From NCBI RefSeq assembly GCF_916619195.1, contig NZ_CAKAKL010000011.1:1-64000 (forward strand): a stretch of 64,000 bases of DNA, given 5' to 3'. Position numbers and translations under genes: made by a program. Below are positions 53,878-63,865 of the stretch, in pieces. The notes beneath the pieces were generated by a model. That model searched no databases and was not told where the DNA came from. It saw only the letters and a list, made by a program, of their open reading frames with translations. This DNA is from Inquilinus sp. Marseille-Q2685 (GTDB taxonomy: Bacteria; Pseudomonadota; Alphaproteobacteria; DSM-16000; Inquilinaceae). Each line of letters opens with the position of its first letter. The first letter of the stretch is position 1.

Positions 53878-54228
53878 GTGTCGACGGATCCCCTCAGCCT
53901 CACCCTGGCGGCGCTCGCCGACCCCACCCGCCGGGCCATCCTGGCGCGGCTGGCCCAGGGCGAGGCTTCGGTCACCGAGCTCGGCGCGCCCTTCGCCATG
54001 AGCCTCACCGCCGTGTCCAAGCACCTCAAGGTGCTGGAGCGGGCCGGGCTGGTGACTCGCGGCCGCTCGGCCCAGTGGCGGCCCTGCCGGCTGCAGGCCG
54101 GGCCGCTGAAGGAGATCGCCGACTGGATCGAGCGCTACCGCCCGTTCTGGGACGCCGGCTTCGACCGGCTGGACGATTATCTGCGCCAACTGCAGGGCAA
54201 GGATTCCGATGACGACCGCATCCAATGA
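53878..54228 (+). CDS. ArsR family transcriptional regulator
   Basis: A 116-residue winged-helix repressor: LTLAALADPTRRAILARLAQGEASVTELG with the recognition helix in MSLTAVSKHLKVLERAGLV. It has no Cys/His metal site in helix 3, so it is not a classic metal sensor; this subgroup is normally co-transcribed with an AHSA1/SRPBCC gene, as here (20-bp overlap). I chose the GTG at 53878, just past the operator; a TTG at 53854 lies inside the dyad. The mRNA leader would be under 40 bases with no clear SD. Confidence 0.88.
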   Translation: MSTDPLSLTLAALADPTRRAILARLAQGEASVTELGAPFAMSLTAVSKHLKVLERAGLVTRGRSAQWRPCRLQAGPLKEIADWIERYRPFWDAGFDRLDDYLRQLQGKDSDDDRIQ

Positions 54229-54661
54229 CAGCCCGGAGACGGAGCTGGTCATCACCCGCGTCTTCGACGCGCCGCGCAGCCTGGTGTTCAAGGCCTGGAC
54301 CGAGCCCGAGCATCTGGCGCGCTGGCTGGGGCCGAAGGACTTCGGCGCCTCCGCGGTGCGGATCGACCTGCGGCCGGGCGGCGCCTGGAGCGCCGTGATC
54401 ACCTCGCCCGAGGGCAAGAGCTACGGCATGGCCGGAGTCTATCGCGAGATCGCGCCGCCGGAGCGGCTGGTCTTCACCTTCGCCTGGGACGAGGAGGAGG
54501 CGGAGCGGATGCTGATCGCCCTCACCTTCCGCGAGCGCGACGGCAGGACCGAGATGACCTTCCGCCAGACCGGCTTCCGGTCGGTGGAGAGCCGCGACAG
54601 CCATCGCGACGGCTGGAGCGAGTGCTTCGACAAGCTGCCGGCCGCTCTGGCGCAGATCTGA
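54209..54661 (+). CDS. SRPBCC (AHSA1-like) domain protein
   Basis: A 150-residue helix-grip protein of the AHSA1/CalC group, which binds small hydrophobic ligands. Family marks are ELVITRVFDAPRSLVFKAWTEPEHLARWLGP, DLRPGGAWSAVI and the C-terminal GWSECFDKLPAAL. Always found with an ArsR repressor in this arrangement; the ArsR gene overlaps it by 20 bases. AAGGATTCCG precedes the ATG. Biochemical role not known. Confidence 0.9.
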   Translation: MTTASNDSPETELVITRVFDAPRSLVFKAWTEPEHLARWLGPKDFGASAVRIDLRPGGAWSAVITSPEGKSYGMAGVYREIAPPERLVFTFAWDEEEAERMLIALTFRERDGRTEMTFRQTGFRSVESRDSHRDGWSECFDKLPAALAQI

Positions 54662-54681
54662 AGGATCGGGGAGGGAACGCG

Positions 54682-55095
54682 ATGAAACGCACCTATCGCG
54701 GCAGCTGCCATTGCGGCGCCGTGCGCTTCGAATGCGAGGCCGACCTGGCGGCCGGGACCAGCCGCTGCAACTGCTCGATCTGCGGCAAGGGGCGGTTCTG
54801 GAAGGCGATCGTGAAAGCGCCGGACTTCCACCTGCTGCAGGGCGAGGAGGCTCTGTCGGACTACCGGTTCGACGGCGCCGCGGGCGGCACCATCCACCAC
54901 CTGTTCTGCCGCCGCTGCGGCGTCAAGCCGTTCGGCCGCGGCCACATGGACGCGCTGGGCGGCACCTTCTACGCCATCAACATCGCCTGCCTGGACGATT
55001 TGACGCCCGAGGAACTGGCCGGGCTGCCGGTCCAGTACGAGGACGGCCGCACCGACCATTGGGAGCGGGCGCCGGCGGAGACGCGCCACCTGTAG
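54682..55095 (+). CDS. GFA/CENP-V family protein
   Basis: A 137-residue zinc protein: GSCHCGAVRFECEADL, RCNCSICGKGRFWKA and HHLFCRRCGVKPFGRG carry the zinc ligands. It is of the group whose C-terminus reads LDDLTPEELAGLPVQYEDGR. GGGGAGGGAACGCG precedes the ATG. Probably third gene of the ArsR/AHSA1 unit (20-base gap). Function unknown; glutathione-formaldehyde activity should not be assumed. Confidence 0.88.
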   Translation: MKRTYRGSCHCGAVRFECEADLAAGTSRCNCSICGKGRFWKAIVKAPDFHLLQGEEALSDYRFDGAAGGTIHHLFCRRCGVKPFGRGHMDALGGTFYAINIACLDDLTPEELAGLPVQYEDGRTDHWERAPAETRHL

Positions 55096-55237
55096 AGCCC
55101 GTCTGTAAATGCATCTGGCGCGGCCGCCTGGCGGCGGTTTCTGCGCTTCCGGTGCTCACACACCAAACGTGCGCTGCGCTCCGGTTCTCGAAACCACCGC
55201 CAGCCGACTCACGCCAGCGCATTTCCAAACGGGCTCT
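55094..55237. repeat. MITE-like palindromic repeat, copy 2
   Basis: A 144-bp copy of the element at 13084-13225. Terminal repeats are AGAGCCCGTCTG.AAATGC and GCATTTCCAAACGGGCTCT, less perfect than in copy 1, with a nearly identical ~55-base interior. Its first two bases are the AG of the preceding TAG stop. It separates the GFA gene from a convergent lipoprotein gene. Confidence 0.8.
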
Positions 55238-55267
55238 GAGGCCGCGCGCCTTCGCCGCGGCCGGTCG

Positions 55268-55438
55268 TCAGTAGGACGGCGTCACCACGGTGGTGCGCGG
55301 CGGCGGCGTCACCACGGTCGCCGAAGGCTGTGGCTGGGTCACCACGGTGGTGTCCGGCTTGTCCGGCGTGTTGTTCACGGTGCAGGCGGCCAGGAACGGC
55401 AGCCCGACCAGCGTGATGGCAAGAATGGTGGAGCGCAT
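55268..55438 (-). CDS. Small Thr/Pro/Val-rich lipoprotein
   Basis: A 56-residue protein. Leader MRSTILAITLVGLPFLAAC ends in a lipobox, then TVNNTPDKPDTTVVTQPQPS and PPPRTTVVTPSY. GGAGGATTGGAC precedes the ATG. It is a close paralogue of the next gene (55645), with the same start, lipobox and C-terminal TTVVTP-x-Y. Probably an outer-membrane or periplasmic anchored peptide of unknown function. Confidence 0.7.
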   Translation of the reverse strand: MRSTILAITLVGLPFLAACTVNNTPDKPDTTVVTQPQPSATVVTPPPRTTVVTPSY

Positions 55439-55644
55439 GTCCAATCCTCCAGTTCGGTGGAAGCGGCTTGAATCGACACCGCGCTCAGTCAGCAACAGGA
55501 CGATGCGGCACCCCGTTCCCGGGAGGAGCGGATCGCGGAGGCTCGGGCCGGCACGGCGAGCCCGGGAAGCGAGCGCCCGATCGGGCGCCCCGGCGGCCGA
55601 AGCCGCAGGGCTGCCGTGCCGGCGCCGGCCTCAGCGGGCCGGCA

Positions 55645-55860
55645 TCAGTAGGCCGGCGTCACCACCGTCGTGCGCGGCGGCGTGACATAGGTCGTGCTCG
55701 GGGTGGTGACCACGGCGGCCGGGGCCGGCTGTGTGACCACGGCAGCCGGCGCCGGCTGGGTCACGACGGTGGTCGGCCGGTCCGGGGTGGTGTTCACCGT
55801 GCAGGCCGCCGCCAGCAGCGACAGGCCCGCCAGGGCGAAAGCCGTGGAAATCGAACGCAT
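55645..55860 (-). CDS. Small Thr/Pro/Val-rich lipoprotein, paralogue
   Basis: A 71-residue protein: leader MRSISTAFALAGLSLLAAAC with lipobox, then TVNTTPDRPTTVV and an internal tandem duplication (TQPAPAAVV twice), ending PPRTTVVTPAY. GGAGGACGTGAG precedes the ATG. The shared layout with the gene at 55268 indicates a tandem duplication. Function unknown. Confidence 0.72.
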   Translation of the reverse strand: MRSISTAFALAGLSLLAAACTVNTTPDRPTTVVTQPAPAAVVTQPAPAAVVTTPSTTYVTPPRTTVVTPAY

Positions 55861-55977
55861 CTCACGTCCTCCAGTGCAGTGAAGCGACCCGAGTCCAGGC
55901 CGCAACGCAAACACCCAACGGGACGAAGCGAGAATGGGTTCCTTTGGCCGGATTTACGCAAAAATCGATGGTGATCT

Positions 55978-56823
55978 TTATGCCGAACCGCTGTCGGCCG
56001 CGGCGCGGCGGCTGTCGCGGGCCCTGCGGGCGTCGCGGCGGTTCAGGATCACGGCGCTGGCGATGACGAAGCAGGCCACCACCAGGATGATGATCGTCGC
56101 CAGGGCGTTGATGTCCGGCGTCAGCCCCAGCCGGACCTTGGAGAAGATCAGCATCGGCAGGGTGTTGGCGCCGGGGCCGGAGGTGAAGGTGGCGATCACC
56201 AGGTCGTCCAGCGACAGGGTGAAGGACAGGAGCCAGCCCGACACCATGGCCGGCGCCAGAAGCGGCAGGGTGATGTCGATCATCACCTGCCAGGGCCGGC
56301 TGCCGAGATCGGCCGCCGCCTCCTCGATCGACGCATCCATGTCGGCCAGGCGCGACTGCACCACCACGGCGACATAGGCCATGCAGAAGGTGACATGGGC
56401 GATGGTGATGGTCAGCGCGCCGCGCCCGGACGGCCAGCCGAACGCATCCTCCAGCGCCACGAACAGCAGCAGCAGCGACAGGCCGGTGATCACCTCCGGC
56501 ATCACCAGCGGCGCCGTGACCATGCCGGCCAGCAGCAGCCGGCCGCGGAACCGGCCGAACCGGGCCAGGGCGATGCCGGCCATGGTGCCGAGCGCGGTGG
56601 CGATGGTGGCGGAGACCGCGGCGATCTGCAGGCTGAGCAGCGCCGCGTCCATCACCTGCCGGTTGCCCCACAGCGCCGCGTACCACTTGGTCGAGAAGCC
56701 GCCCCAGACCGTCGCCAGCCGCGACTGGTTGAAGGAGAACACGATCATCGAGGCGATCGGCCCGTAGAAGAACACGAAGCCGGCCACCAGCCAGAGGGTG
56801 AGGAAGCGGGAGCGGCCTTTCAC
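55978..56823 (-). CDS. Polyamine-type ABC transporter permease (PotC/PotI-like)
   Basis: A 281-residue inner-membrane permease with six hydrophobic helices. The EAA loop is EEAAADLGSRPWQVMIDITLPLLAPA, and the C-terminal part LSLDDLVIATFTSGPGANTLPM is diagnostic of PotC/PotI (spermidine/putrescine) permeases. Start is a GTG. A REP element separates it from the upstream permease, which is unusual within such an operon. Last gene of the minus-strand binding protein-ATPase-permease-permease set. Confidence 0.92.
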   Translation of the reverse strand: MKGRSRFLTLWLVAGFVFFYGPIASMIVFSFNQSRLATVWGGFSTKWYAALWGNRQVMDAALLSLQIAAVSATIATALGTMAGIALARFGRFRGRLLLAGMVTAPLVMPEVITGLSLLLLFVALEDAFGWPSGRGALTITIAHVTFCMAYVAVVVQSRLADMDASIEEAAADLGSRPWQVMIDITLPLLAPAMVSGWLLSFTLSLDDLVIATFTSGPGANTLPMLIFSKVRLGLTPDINALATIIILVVACFVIASAVILNRRDARRARDSRRAAADSGSA

Positions 56824-56848
56824 GGCGCCGACTCCTCGCTTCCTTCAC

Positions 56849-56938
56849 TGTCATCCTCGGGCTTGACCCGAGGATCCAGAGGCTGCCGACGCCAGCGCCG
56901 GCGGCCCCTGGATTGCCGGGTCAAGCCCGGCAATGACA
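56849..56938. repeat. Two-arm REP-like element (family A, copy 5)
   Basis: Left arm CCTCGGGCTTGACCCGAGG, right arm TTGCCGGGTCAAGCCCGGCAA, both perfect but of different arm type. It lies inside the polyamine-transport operon between the two permease genes. Confidence 0.88.
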
Positions 56939-56977
56939 ATAAGGGGAAAGCGTTGATATCCCGAAGGCAGGGCCCCC

Positions 56978-57891
56978 TCATGCCTCCCCTCCCCGCGCCT
57001 GGCGGTTCTGGAACCACAGGATCGGCAGCACCAGGACCAGCAGCAGCACCACCGCCACGGCCGAGGCCACCGGCCAGTCGCGGTTCGAGTAGAACTCGGC
57101 GAACAGCACCTGGCCGATCATCGGGCTGGACGGGTTGCCCAGCAGCGCCGGGATCACGTATTCGCCGGTCGCCGGGATGAACACCAGCAGCGATCCGGCG
57201 ACGATGCCGGGCAGCGACAGTGGCAGGGTGACGTCGAGGAACACCCGCCAGGGCCGCGAGCCCAGGTCCATCGCCGCCTCGACCAGGCTCTGGTCCAGCT
57301 TCTCCAGCGTCACGTAGAGCGGCAGGATCATGAAGGGCAGGTAGGAGTAGACGATGCCGAGATAGACCGCGAACTCGGTGTTCATCATCTCGACCGGCCG
57401 GTCGAGGATGCCGCTCCAGACCAGGACGCCGTTGAGGATGCCCTGCTTGTTGAGGATCCCCATCCAGGCATAGATGCGCAGCAGGAACGAGGTCCAGAAC
57501 GGCAGGATCACGAACAGCAGCAGGATGTTGCGTGCGCCGGGCGAGGACCGGGCGATGCCGTAGGCGATCGGATAGCCGCAGAGCAGGCACAGCGCGGTCG
57601 AGATCAGTGCGATCTTGACCGAGTTCAGGTAGCCGGCGAGGTAGAGCCAGTCCTGGGTCAGGAACACGTAGTTGCGCAGCGAGGCGGTGATGGCAGGCCA
57701 TGAGCCCTCGCCCCATTCCAGCAGCGCCGAATAGGGCGGCCGCCCGACGATGCTCTGGGCCAGGCTGATCTTCAGCACGATCAGGAACGGCACCAGGAAG
57801 AACAGCACCAGCCAGGCCGTGGGCACGCCGATGATCAGGCCGCGCCAGGCATCGCCGACCCGGCGCAGGGCCCGGAGCCAGAGCGGCGCGG

Positions 57892-57895
<4 letters not shown>
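56978..57895 (-). CDS. Polyamine-type ABC transporter permease (PotB/PotH-like)
   Basis: A 305-residue permease with six helices. The EAA loop reads EAAMDLGSRPWRVFLDVTLPLSLPG, and FIPATGEYVIPALLGNPSSPMIGQ is characteristic of PotB/PotH. Its ATG overlaps the ATPase stop (ATGA). Confidence 0.92.
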
Positions 57896-59040
<1,145 letters not shown>

Positions 59041-59056
59041 CTACGCCGGTGCCGCG

Positions 59057-60160
59057 CTACTGCCCGGCCTTGATCTGGCTCCAGGCCCGGGTGCGCAGCC
59101 GCAGCGCGTCCTGCGGCAGGTCGGCCGGCACGTAGAGCTTCGCCCGCGTCGCCGCGTCCGGGTAGATCGCCGGGTTCTCCAGGACCTCCTTGTTCACGTA
59201 CTGCGCGGCGGCCTTGTTGGCGTTGGCGTAGTTGGTGAAGTTCGAGGCGGCGGCGATCACCTGGGGCCGCAGCATGTAGTTGATGAAGATCAGCGCGTTC
59301 TCGGGATGCGGCGCGTCGGCCGGGATCAGCCAGCCGTCGAACCAGGCCGGGCCGCCGGTGTCCGGCACCGAATAGGCCAGGTCGATCTTCACCCCCGCCT
59401 CCTCCGCCCGGCTGGCGGCGGTGGCGTAGTCGCCGGACCAGGAGAAGGCCAGGCACAGCTCCTGGTTCGGCAGCTGGTTCAGGTAGTTGGCGGAATCGAC
59501 CGCCTTGATGTACTGGCGCACCGGCTTGAACAGCGCCGCCGCGGCCTCGTAATCCTCGGCCTTCTGCGAATTGGGGTCGCGGCCCAGATAGGACAGCGCC
59601 ATCGGGATCATGTCGGTCGGCGATTCCAGGATCGAGATGCCGCAATCCGCCCATTTCGCCGCCAGATCGGGCTTGAACAGCATGTCGAGCGAGGTGACCG
59701 GCGCGTCGGGCATGCGCTGCCTGATCATATCGACATTGTAGGCGAAGCCGACCGTGCCCCACATATAGGGCACGAAGTACTCGTTGCCGGGGTCGTGGCC
59801 GGCGACGACCTTCAGGATCTCGGGGTCGAGATTGCCGTAGCCGCTCAGCTTCGACTTGTCGATCTTCCGGAACACCCCGGCCTTGACCAGAGGCGGGATC
59901 AGGTGCGAGCCGTGCAGCACCACGTCGTAGCCGGAATGGCCGGCCATCATCTTGGCATCGACGGTCTCGGACGCGTCATAGGTGTCGTAGACCACCTTGA
60001 TGCCGGTCTCGGCCTCGAAATCCTGGATCGTGGTCTCGCCGATATAGTCGACCCAGTTGTAGACGTTGACGACCTTCTCCTCCTGGGCCTGCGCCGCAGC
60101 GGCGCCGAGGAGGATGGCGGCCGCGGCCAGCAGCCGGATGGATCGGGGGGAACGCGTCAT
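59057..60160 (-). CDS. Polyamine-type ABC transporter substrate-binding protein (PotF-like)
   Basis: A 367-residue periplasmic protein. Signal peptide MTRSPRSIRLLAAAAILLGAAAAQAQ, then VVNVYNWVDYIGETTIQDFEAETGIKVVYDTYD, the PotF/PotD signature. YMWGTVGFAYNVD and INYMLRPQVIAAASNFTNYANAN also match PotF. First gene of the operon, with GAGGGAGCCAGGCG ahead of the ATG. Ligand probably putrescine, spermidine or another amine; some members bind other compounds. Confidence 0.92.
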   Translation of the reverse strand: MTRSPRSIRLLAAAAILLGAAAAQAQEEKVVNVYNWVDYIGETTIQDFEAETGIKVVYDTYDASETVDAKMMAGHSGYDVVLHGSHLIPPLVKAGVFRKIDKSKLSGYGNLDPEILKVVAGHDPGNEYFVPYMWGTVGFAYNVDMIRQRMPDAPVTSLDMLFKPDLAAKWADCGISILESPTDMIPMALSYLGRDPNSQKAEDYEAAAALFKPVRQYIKAVDSANYLNQLPNQELCLAFSWSGDYATAASRAEEAGVKIDLAYSVPDTGGPAWFDGWLIPADAPHPENALIFINYMLRPQVIAAASNFTNYANANKAAAQYVNKEVLENPAIYPDAATRAKLYVPADLPQDALRLRTRAWSQIKAGQ

Positions 60161-60280
60161 CGCCTGGCTCCCTCTGTCGCCTCACCTGCCGGCCGGTTGT
60201 CCTGTTCGCCGCGGCCGTCGGCACCTCTTATTCAGAGCCCGGTTCGCCGGGATTCTCCAGCGGATTCTTCACCTGAATTC

Positions 60281-61444
60281 CTACAGCCCGATCGTGCCCT
60301 TCAGCCCGCGCTTCAAGAGGCTGCCGGCGATGATCAGGCGCTGGATCTCACTGGTGCCCTCCCAGATCCGGTCGACCCGCAGCTCGCGGTTGAAGCGCTC
60401 GGCCACGTTCTCGCGCATGTAGCCGCGGCCGCCAAAGATCTGCACCGCCCGGTCGGCGACGCGGCCAGCCATCTCTGACGCCAGCAGCTTGGCCACCGAG
60501 CAGCGGGCATGCAGCGCCTTGACGTCCAGGCCGCGGTCATGCGCGGCCGCCGCCTCGTAGGTCACCAGCCGCGCGGCGTGCAGCTCGGCCACGCTGTCGG
60601 CCAGCATCGCCTGGACCAGTTGGAACCGCGCCATCGGCCCGCCGCCGATTGTCCGCTCCGCCGCGAACTCGGCGGCCGCCTCGATCAGCCGGTCGGCCGC
60701 GCCGCAGCAGCGCGCCGCGATCATCAGCCGCTCGCGCCGGAACCAGGCGTGGATGAAGCCCATTCCCTGGCCCTCGGCGCCGATCCGGTTGGAAGCATGC
60801 ACCCGCACCCCGTCGAAGCGCAGCACCGGGTGGTGGTGGCGGTAGCTGTGGGTGTAGGCCGGGCTGCGAACGGTGCTGAGCCCCGCGGCCGGCATCTCGA
60901 CGAAGAACAGGGCGTGGCCGCCATCGGTCCTGGCCTGGACGATCACCGTGTCGGCCAGGTTGGCGCTGGTGACGTGCCATTTCTCGCCGTCGATGACGTA
61001 GTCGTCGCCGTCCTGCCGCGCCGTGGTGGCGATGTCGTCGACATCGGAGCCGGCGCCCTCCTCCGTCACCGCGGTGCAGACATGCCGCTCGCCCCGCATC
61101 AGCGGCAGGACGAAGCGCTCGATCTGGTCCGGCGAGCAGGCCTCGAACATCCAGGACTGCGCCTCGCCGCAGCACCAGGCCAGGGCGTTGGTGACGCGGC
61201 CGGTCTGCTCCGCGATCGCCGCCTGGTCGAGCAGCGGCAGCTGCAGCCCGCCATGGCGCTGCGGCGCGTCGATCCGCGACAGGCCGAGCTCGAGCGCCAG
61301 CCGCTCGTGCCGGGCCGCGACCTCGGCCGGGATCTCGCCGCCGGCCAGCTCGGCCTCCACCTCCCACGGGATCAGCTCGGCCTCGACGAAGCGGCGGACC
61401 CTGTCCTGCCAGCCGCGGGCGCTGTCAGGGAGCGTGAAGCTCAT
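60281..61444 (-). CDS. Acyl-CoA dehydrogenase family protein
   Basis: A 387-residue FAD flavoprotein: AVTEEGAGSDVDDIATTARQ, DGEKWHVTSANLADTVIV, and the C-terminal catalytic-base segment RVDRIWEGTSEIQRLIIAG. It would introduce an alpha-beta double bond into an acyl-CoA or a related substrate. It lies between the polyamine-type importer and the TetR gene on the same strand, so it is probably part of the same catabolic module. Substrate unknown. Confidence 0.9.
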   Translation of the reverse strand: MSFTLPDSARGWQDRVRRFVEAELIPWEVEAELAGGEIPAEVAARHERLALELGLSRIDAPQRHGGLQLPLLDQAAIAEQTGRVTNALAWCCGEAQSWMFEACSPDQIERFVLPLMRGERHVCTAVTEEGAGSDVDDIATTARQDGDDYVIDGEKWHVTSANLADTVIVQARTDGGHALFFVEMPAAGLSTVRSPAYTHSYRHHHPVLRFDGVRVHASNRIGAEGQGMGFIHAWFRRERLMIAARCCGAADRLIEAAAEFAAERTIGGGPMARFQLVQAMLADSVAELHAARLVTYEAAAAHDRGLDVKALHARCSVAKLLASEMAGRVADRAVQIFGGRGYMRENVAERFNRELRVDRIWEGTSEIQRLIIAGSLLKRGLKGTIGL

Positions 61445-61487
61445 GGCACGGTGCCTCCTCGTCCTCGCAGCGACCCACTCCCTTTCC

Positions 61488-61577
61488 TGTCATTGCCGGG
61501 CTTGACCCGGCAATCCAGGGGCGGCCAGCACCGCTCTCGGTGGCCCCTGGATCCTCGGGTCAAGCCCGAGGATGACA
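61488..61577. repeat. Two-arm REP-like element (family A, copy 6)
   Basis: Left arm TTGCCGGGCTTGACCCGGCAA, right arm CCTCGGGTCAAGCCCGAGG, i.e. the same two arm types as copy 5 in the opposite order. It lies between the acyl-CoA dehydrogenase start and the TetR gene. Confidence 0.88.
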
Positions 61578-61589
61578 GTGAGGAGAGGA

Positions 61590-62258
61590 TCACCCCCTCT
61601 CCTCCTCGCCATCACTCAGGACCGGGCCGTCCCGGGTGAAGTGCCGGGGGAAGACCGAGACCAGCATCTCGACCGCGCAGGCCCGGGCGTCCTCGCGGCC
61701 GAACTCCTTCGGCCCCATCATCACATGCAGCCACAGCCCTTCCAGCAGCCCGTTCAGGCTGCGGGCCAGCAGGTCCGGCGACTGCCCCGGCGCCGCCAGC
61801 TCGCGGCACAGGGTCAGCAGAGTCAGGTGGTAGTCCTGGTCGTTGGCGCTGCACAAGGCACGGTAATGCGGCCTGGTCTTGGCCTCGCCCCAGAAGGCGC
61901 ACCAGGCGGCGATCTTGCGCGGGTTGCAGATGCGGCGGTCGAAATCGGCCAGGACCAGCGCCCACAGCTTCTCCGCCGCGGTCGGCCCGGCCTCGTGCAA
62001 GGCGCGGCGCCAATGGGCGCGGTACTCGTCGGACATGTAGCGCAGCGTCTCGACGAGCAGCTTCTCCTTGCTCTCGAAATGGAAGTTGACGATGCCGCGC
62101 GACAGGCCGGCGCCGTCGGCGACCACGGCCATCGTCGTCTCCTCGTAGCCGCGCCTGGCGATGGCGTCGATCGTCGCCTCGATCAGCTCCTGCCGCCGCA
62201 GCTCCTTCGACTGCCGCCGGCCTCCGTTCACCTTCCGCGCGGCCTGGCCTTCGGCCAT
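61590..62258 (-). CDS. BetI-like TetR family regulator
   Basis: A 222-residue regulator: ELRRQELIEATIDAIARRGYEETTM, HTH in VVADGAGLSRGIVNFHFESKEKLL, and BetI-type effector domain (KIAAWCAFWGEAKTRPHYRAL, SLNGLLEGLWLHV). BetI proteins respond to choline-like amines. I chose the ATG at 62258, at family length; the frame extends upstream into the operator region. Divergent from the aminotransferase, with two palindromes between them. Confidence 0.9.
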   Translation of the reverse strand: MAEGQAARKVNGGRRQSKELRRQELIEATIDAIARRGYEETTMAVVADGAGLSRGIVNFHFESKEKLLVETLRYMSDEYRAHWRRALHEAGPTAAEKLWALVLADFDRRICNPRKIAAWCAFWGEAKTRPHYRALCSANDQDYHLTLLTLCRELAAPGQSPDLLARSLNGLLEGLWLHVMMGPKEFGREDARACAVEMLVSVFPRHFTRDGPVLSDGEEERG

Positions 62259-62317
62259 CGGCACCCCCGTCAAATCGCCACAAAAGCCTAGCATCGGCGG
62301 AGGTCTCTGGGAAGATG

Positions 62318-62360
62318 TTGAATGGACGTCCAGCAAGTTTCTAATTGAACGTTCATTCAA
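62318..62360. promoter_or_regulatory. Two BetI/TetR-type operators
   Basis: Perfect palindromes TGGACGTCCA (62323-62332) and TGAACGTTCA (62346-62355) share a TGrACGTyCA core and wider TTGAA..TTCAA-type flanks (62318-62336 and 62344-62360). Their centres are 23 bp apart. They lie between the divergent TetR and aminotransferase genes and so should control both. Confidence 0.7.
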
Positions 62361-62451
62361 CAAGATGGACAGGATGGGCCCTGCCGTGCCATTCTGGGCC
62401 TCGACATCGCGGCATCAGAACCGCCGGACCAACGACACAAGGACCGCTGCC

Positions 62452-63795
62452 ATGACCCGCAGCCTGGCGCGCAGCAACGCGCAGTTCCGTCGGGCGTCGA
62501 CCCGCCTGCCGCTCGGCGTCGCCTCCAACTTCCGCTACTGGGGCGACGACCGGACCATCTATGTGAAGCGCGGCCGCGGCGGCCGGATCTGGGACCTCGA
62601 CGACAACCCCTATGTCGACTACCGGCTGGGCTACGGCCCGGCGATCCTGGGCTATGCCGACCCGCGGGTGGACGAGGCGGCGCGGCAGGGCATGGAGGTC
62701 GGCGGCGTCTTCGCCCTGTCGACCGAGCGCGAATTCACCGTCGCCGAGCGCATCGCCAGGATGATGCCGGCGGCGGAGCTGGTGCGCTTCTCCAACTCCG
62801 GCACCGAGGCGGTGATGGCGGCGCTGCGCCTGGCCCGGGCGTATACCGGCAAGGAGTCCTACGTGCTGGTCGAGGGCAGCTATCACGGGCTGTTCGACGC
62901 GGCGATGTGGATGGTGGCGCTGGACCAGTGGGACCCGCAGCGCACCGACCAGGATCCGCCGGTCCGCCCCTATTCCCAGGGCGTGCCGGAGGCGGGGCGG
63001 CCGCTGGTGCACCTGACCCCGATGAACGACGCCGACCGGCTGGAGGACCTGCTGCGCCGCCGCTCGCACGAGATCGCGGCGATGCTGATCGAGCCGATCA
63101 TGGGCAATTGCTGCGGCATCACCGCCGACATCGACTTCGTCCGCGCCGTGCGCGAGCTGTGCGACCGCTACGGCGTGCTGCTGATCGTGGACGAGGTGAA
63201 GACCGGCTTCCGCGTCGCCCGCGGCGGGGTGCAGGAGCTGATGGGCGTCAAGGCCGACATCACCACCATGGCCAAGGCGATGGCCAACGGCTATCCGATC
63301 GCCGCGATCGGCGGGCGCGAGGACATCATGCGCCGCTATGGCCGCGGCGTCGCCCATGGCGGCACCTACACCGCCCATTCCGTGGCGCTGGCCGCGGCCG
63401 AGAAGACGCTGCAGATCCTGGACGAGACCCCGGCGCTGGAGACCATCGCGGCCTATGGCCGCCGGCTGCAGACGGGGATCAAGCGGATCCTCGACGCCCG
63501 CGGCGTGGTGCATTGCTTCGCCGGCCACCCGTCGATGGGCGGGCTGTTCTTCGCCCCGGCGCCGCCGCGCGACTACCGCGACTGGAAGCGCTCCGACTAC
63601 AGCTTCTACGACGCTCTGGCCCGCGAGCTGCATGAGGAGGGGGTGCTGTGCGAACCGGATTCGCGCGAGCCCTGGTTCGTCTGCGAGGCGCATGACGACG
63701 GCTGCCTGGCCGACACCCTGGCCGGCTTCGAGCGCGCCGTCGATCGCACCCTGGACAAGGGCGGCGACGCGGCAAAGCGAGCCGTGGCACACTGA
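62452..63795 (+). CDS. Class III PLP aminotransferase (glutamate-1-semialdehyde aminomutase-like)
   Basis: A 447-residue fold-type I PLP enzyme: YRLGYGPAILGYADPRVDEA, FSNSGTEAVMAALRLARAYTG, GSYHGLFDAAMW, LIVDEVKTGFRVARGG with the PLP Asp, and the Schiff-base Lys in TTMAKAMANGYPIAAIGG. It resembles HemL but is longer than usual and lies with a BetI-like regulator and an amine importer, so a role in amine or amino acid breakdown is more likely than heme synthesis. AAGGACCGCTGCC precedes the ATG. Confidence 0.88.
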   Translation: MTRSLARSNAQFRRASTRLPLGVASNFRYWGDDRTIYVKRGRGGRIWDLDDNPYVDYRLGYGPAILGYADPRVDEAARQGMEVGGVFALSTEREFTVAERIARMMPAAELVRFSNSGTEAVMAALRLARAYTGKESYVLVEGSYHGLFDAAMWMVALDQWDPQRTDQDPPVRPYSQGVPEAGRPLVHLTPMNDADRLEDLLRRRSHEIAAMLIEPIMGNCCGITADIDFVRAVRELCDRYGVLLIVDEVKTGFRVARGGVQELMGVKADITTMAKAMANGYPIAAIGGREDIMRRYGRGVAHGGTYTAHSVALAAAEKTLQILDETPALETIAAYGRRLQTGIKRILDARGVVHCFAGHPSMGGLFFAPAPPRDYRDWKRSDYSFYDALARELHEEGVLCEPDSREPWFVCEAHDDGCLADTLAGFERAVDRTLDKGGDAAKRAVAH

Positions 63796-63865
63796 GCGGC
63801 AGACCGGGCGGAGACAAAGCCCATGGGGAAGCGAGCCAGGCAATCCATCCTTGTCCCCCCTCCCC

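Noticed and set aside
62452-63795. hemL (glutamate-1-semialdehyde aminomutase) of heme biosynthesis
   Set aside because: Alphaproteobacteria normally make 5-aminolevulinate by ALA synthase (HemA, C4 route), and the context is an amine importer and BetI-like regulator.
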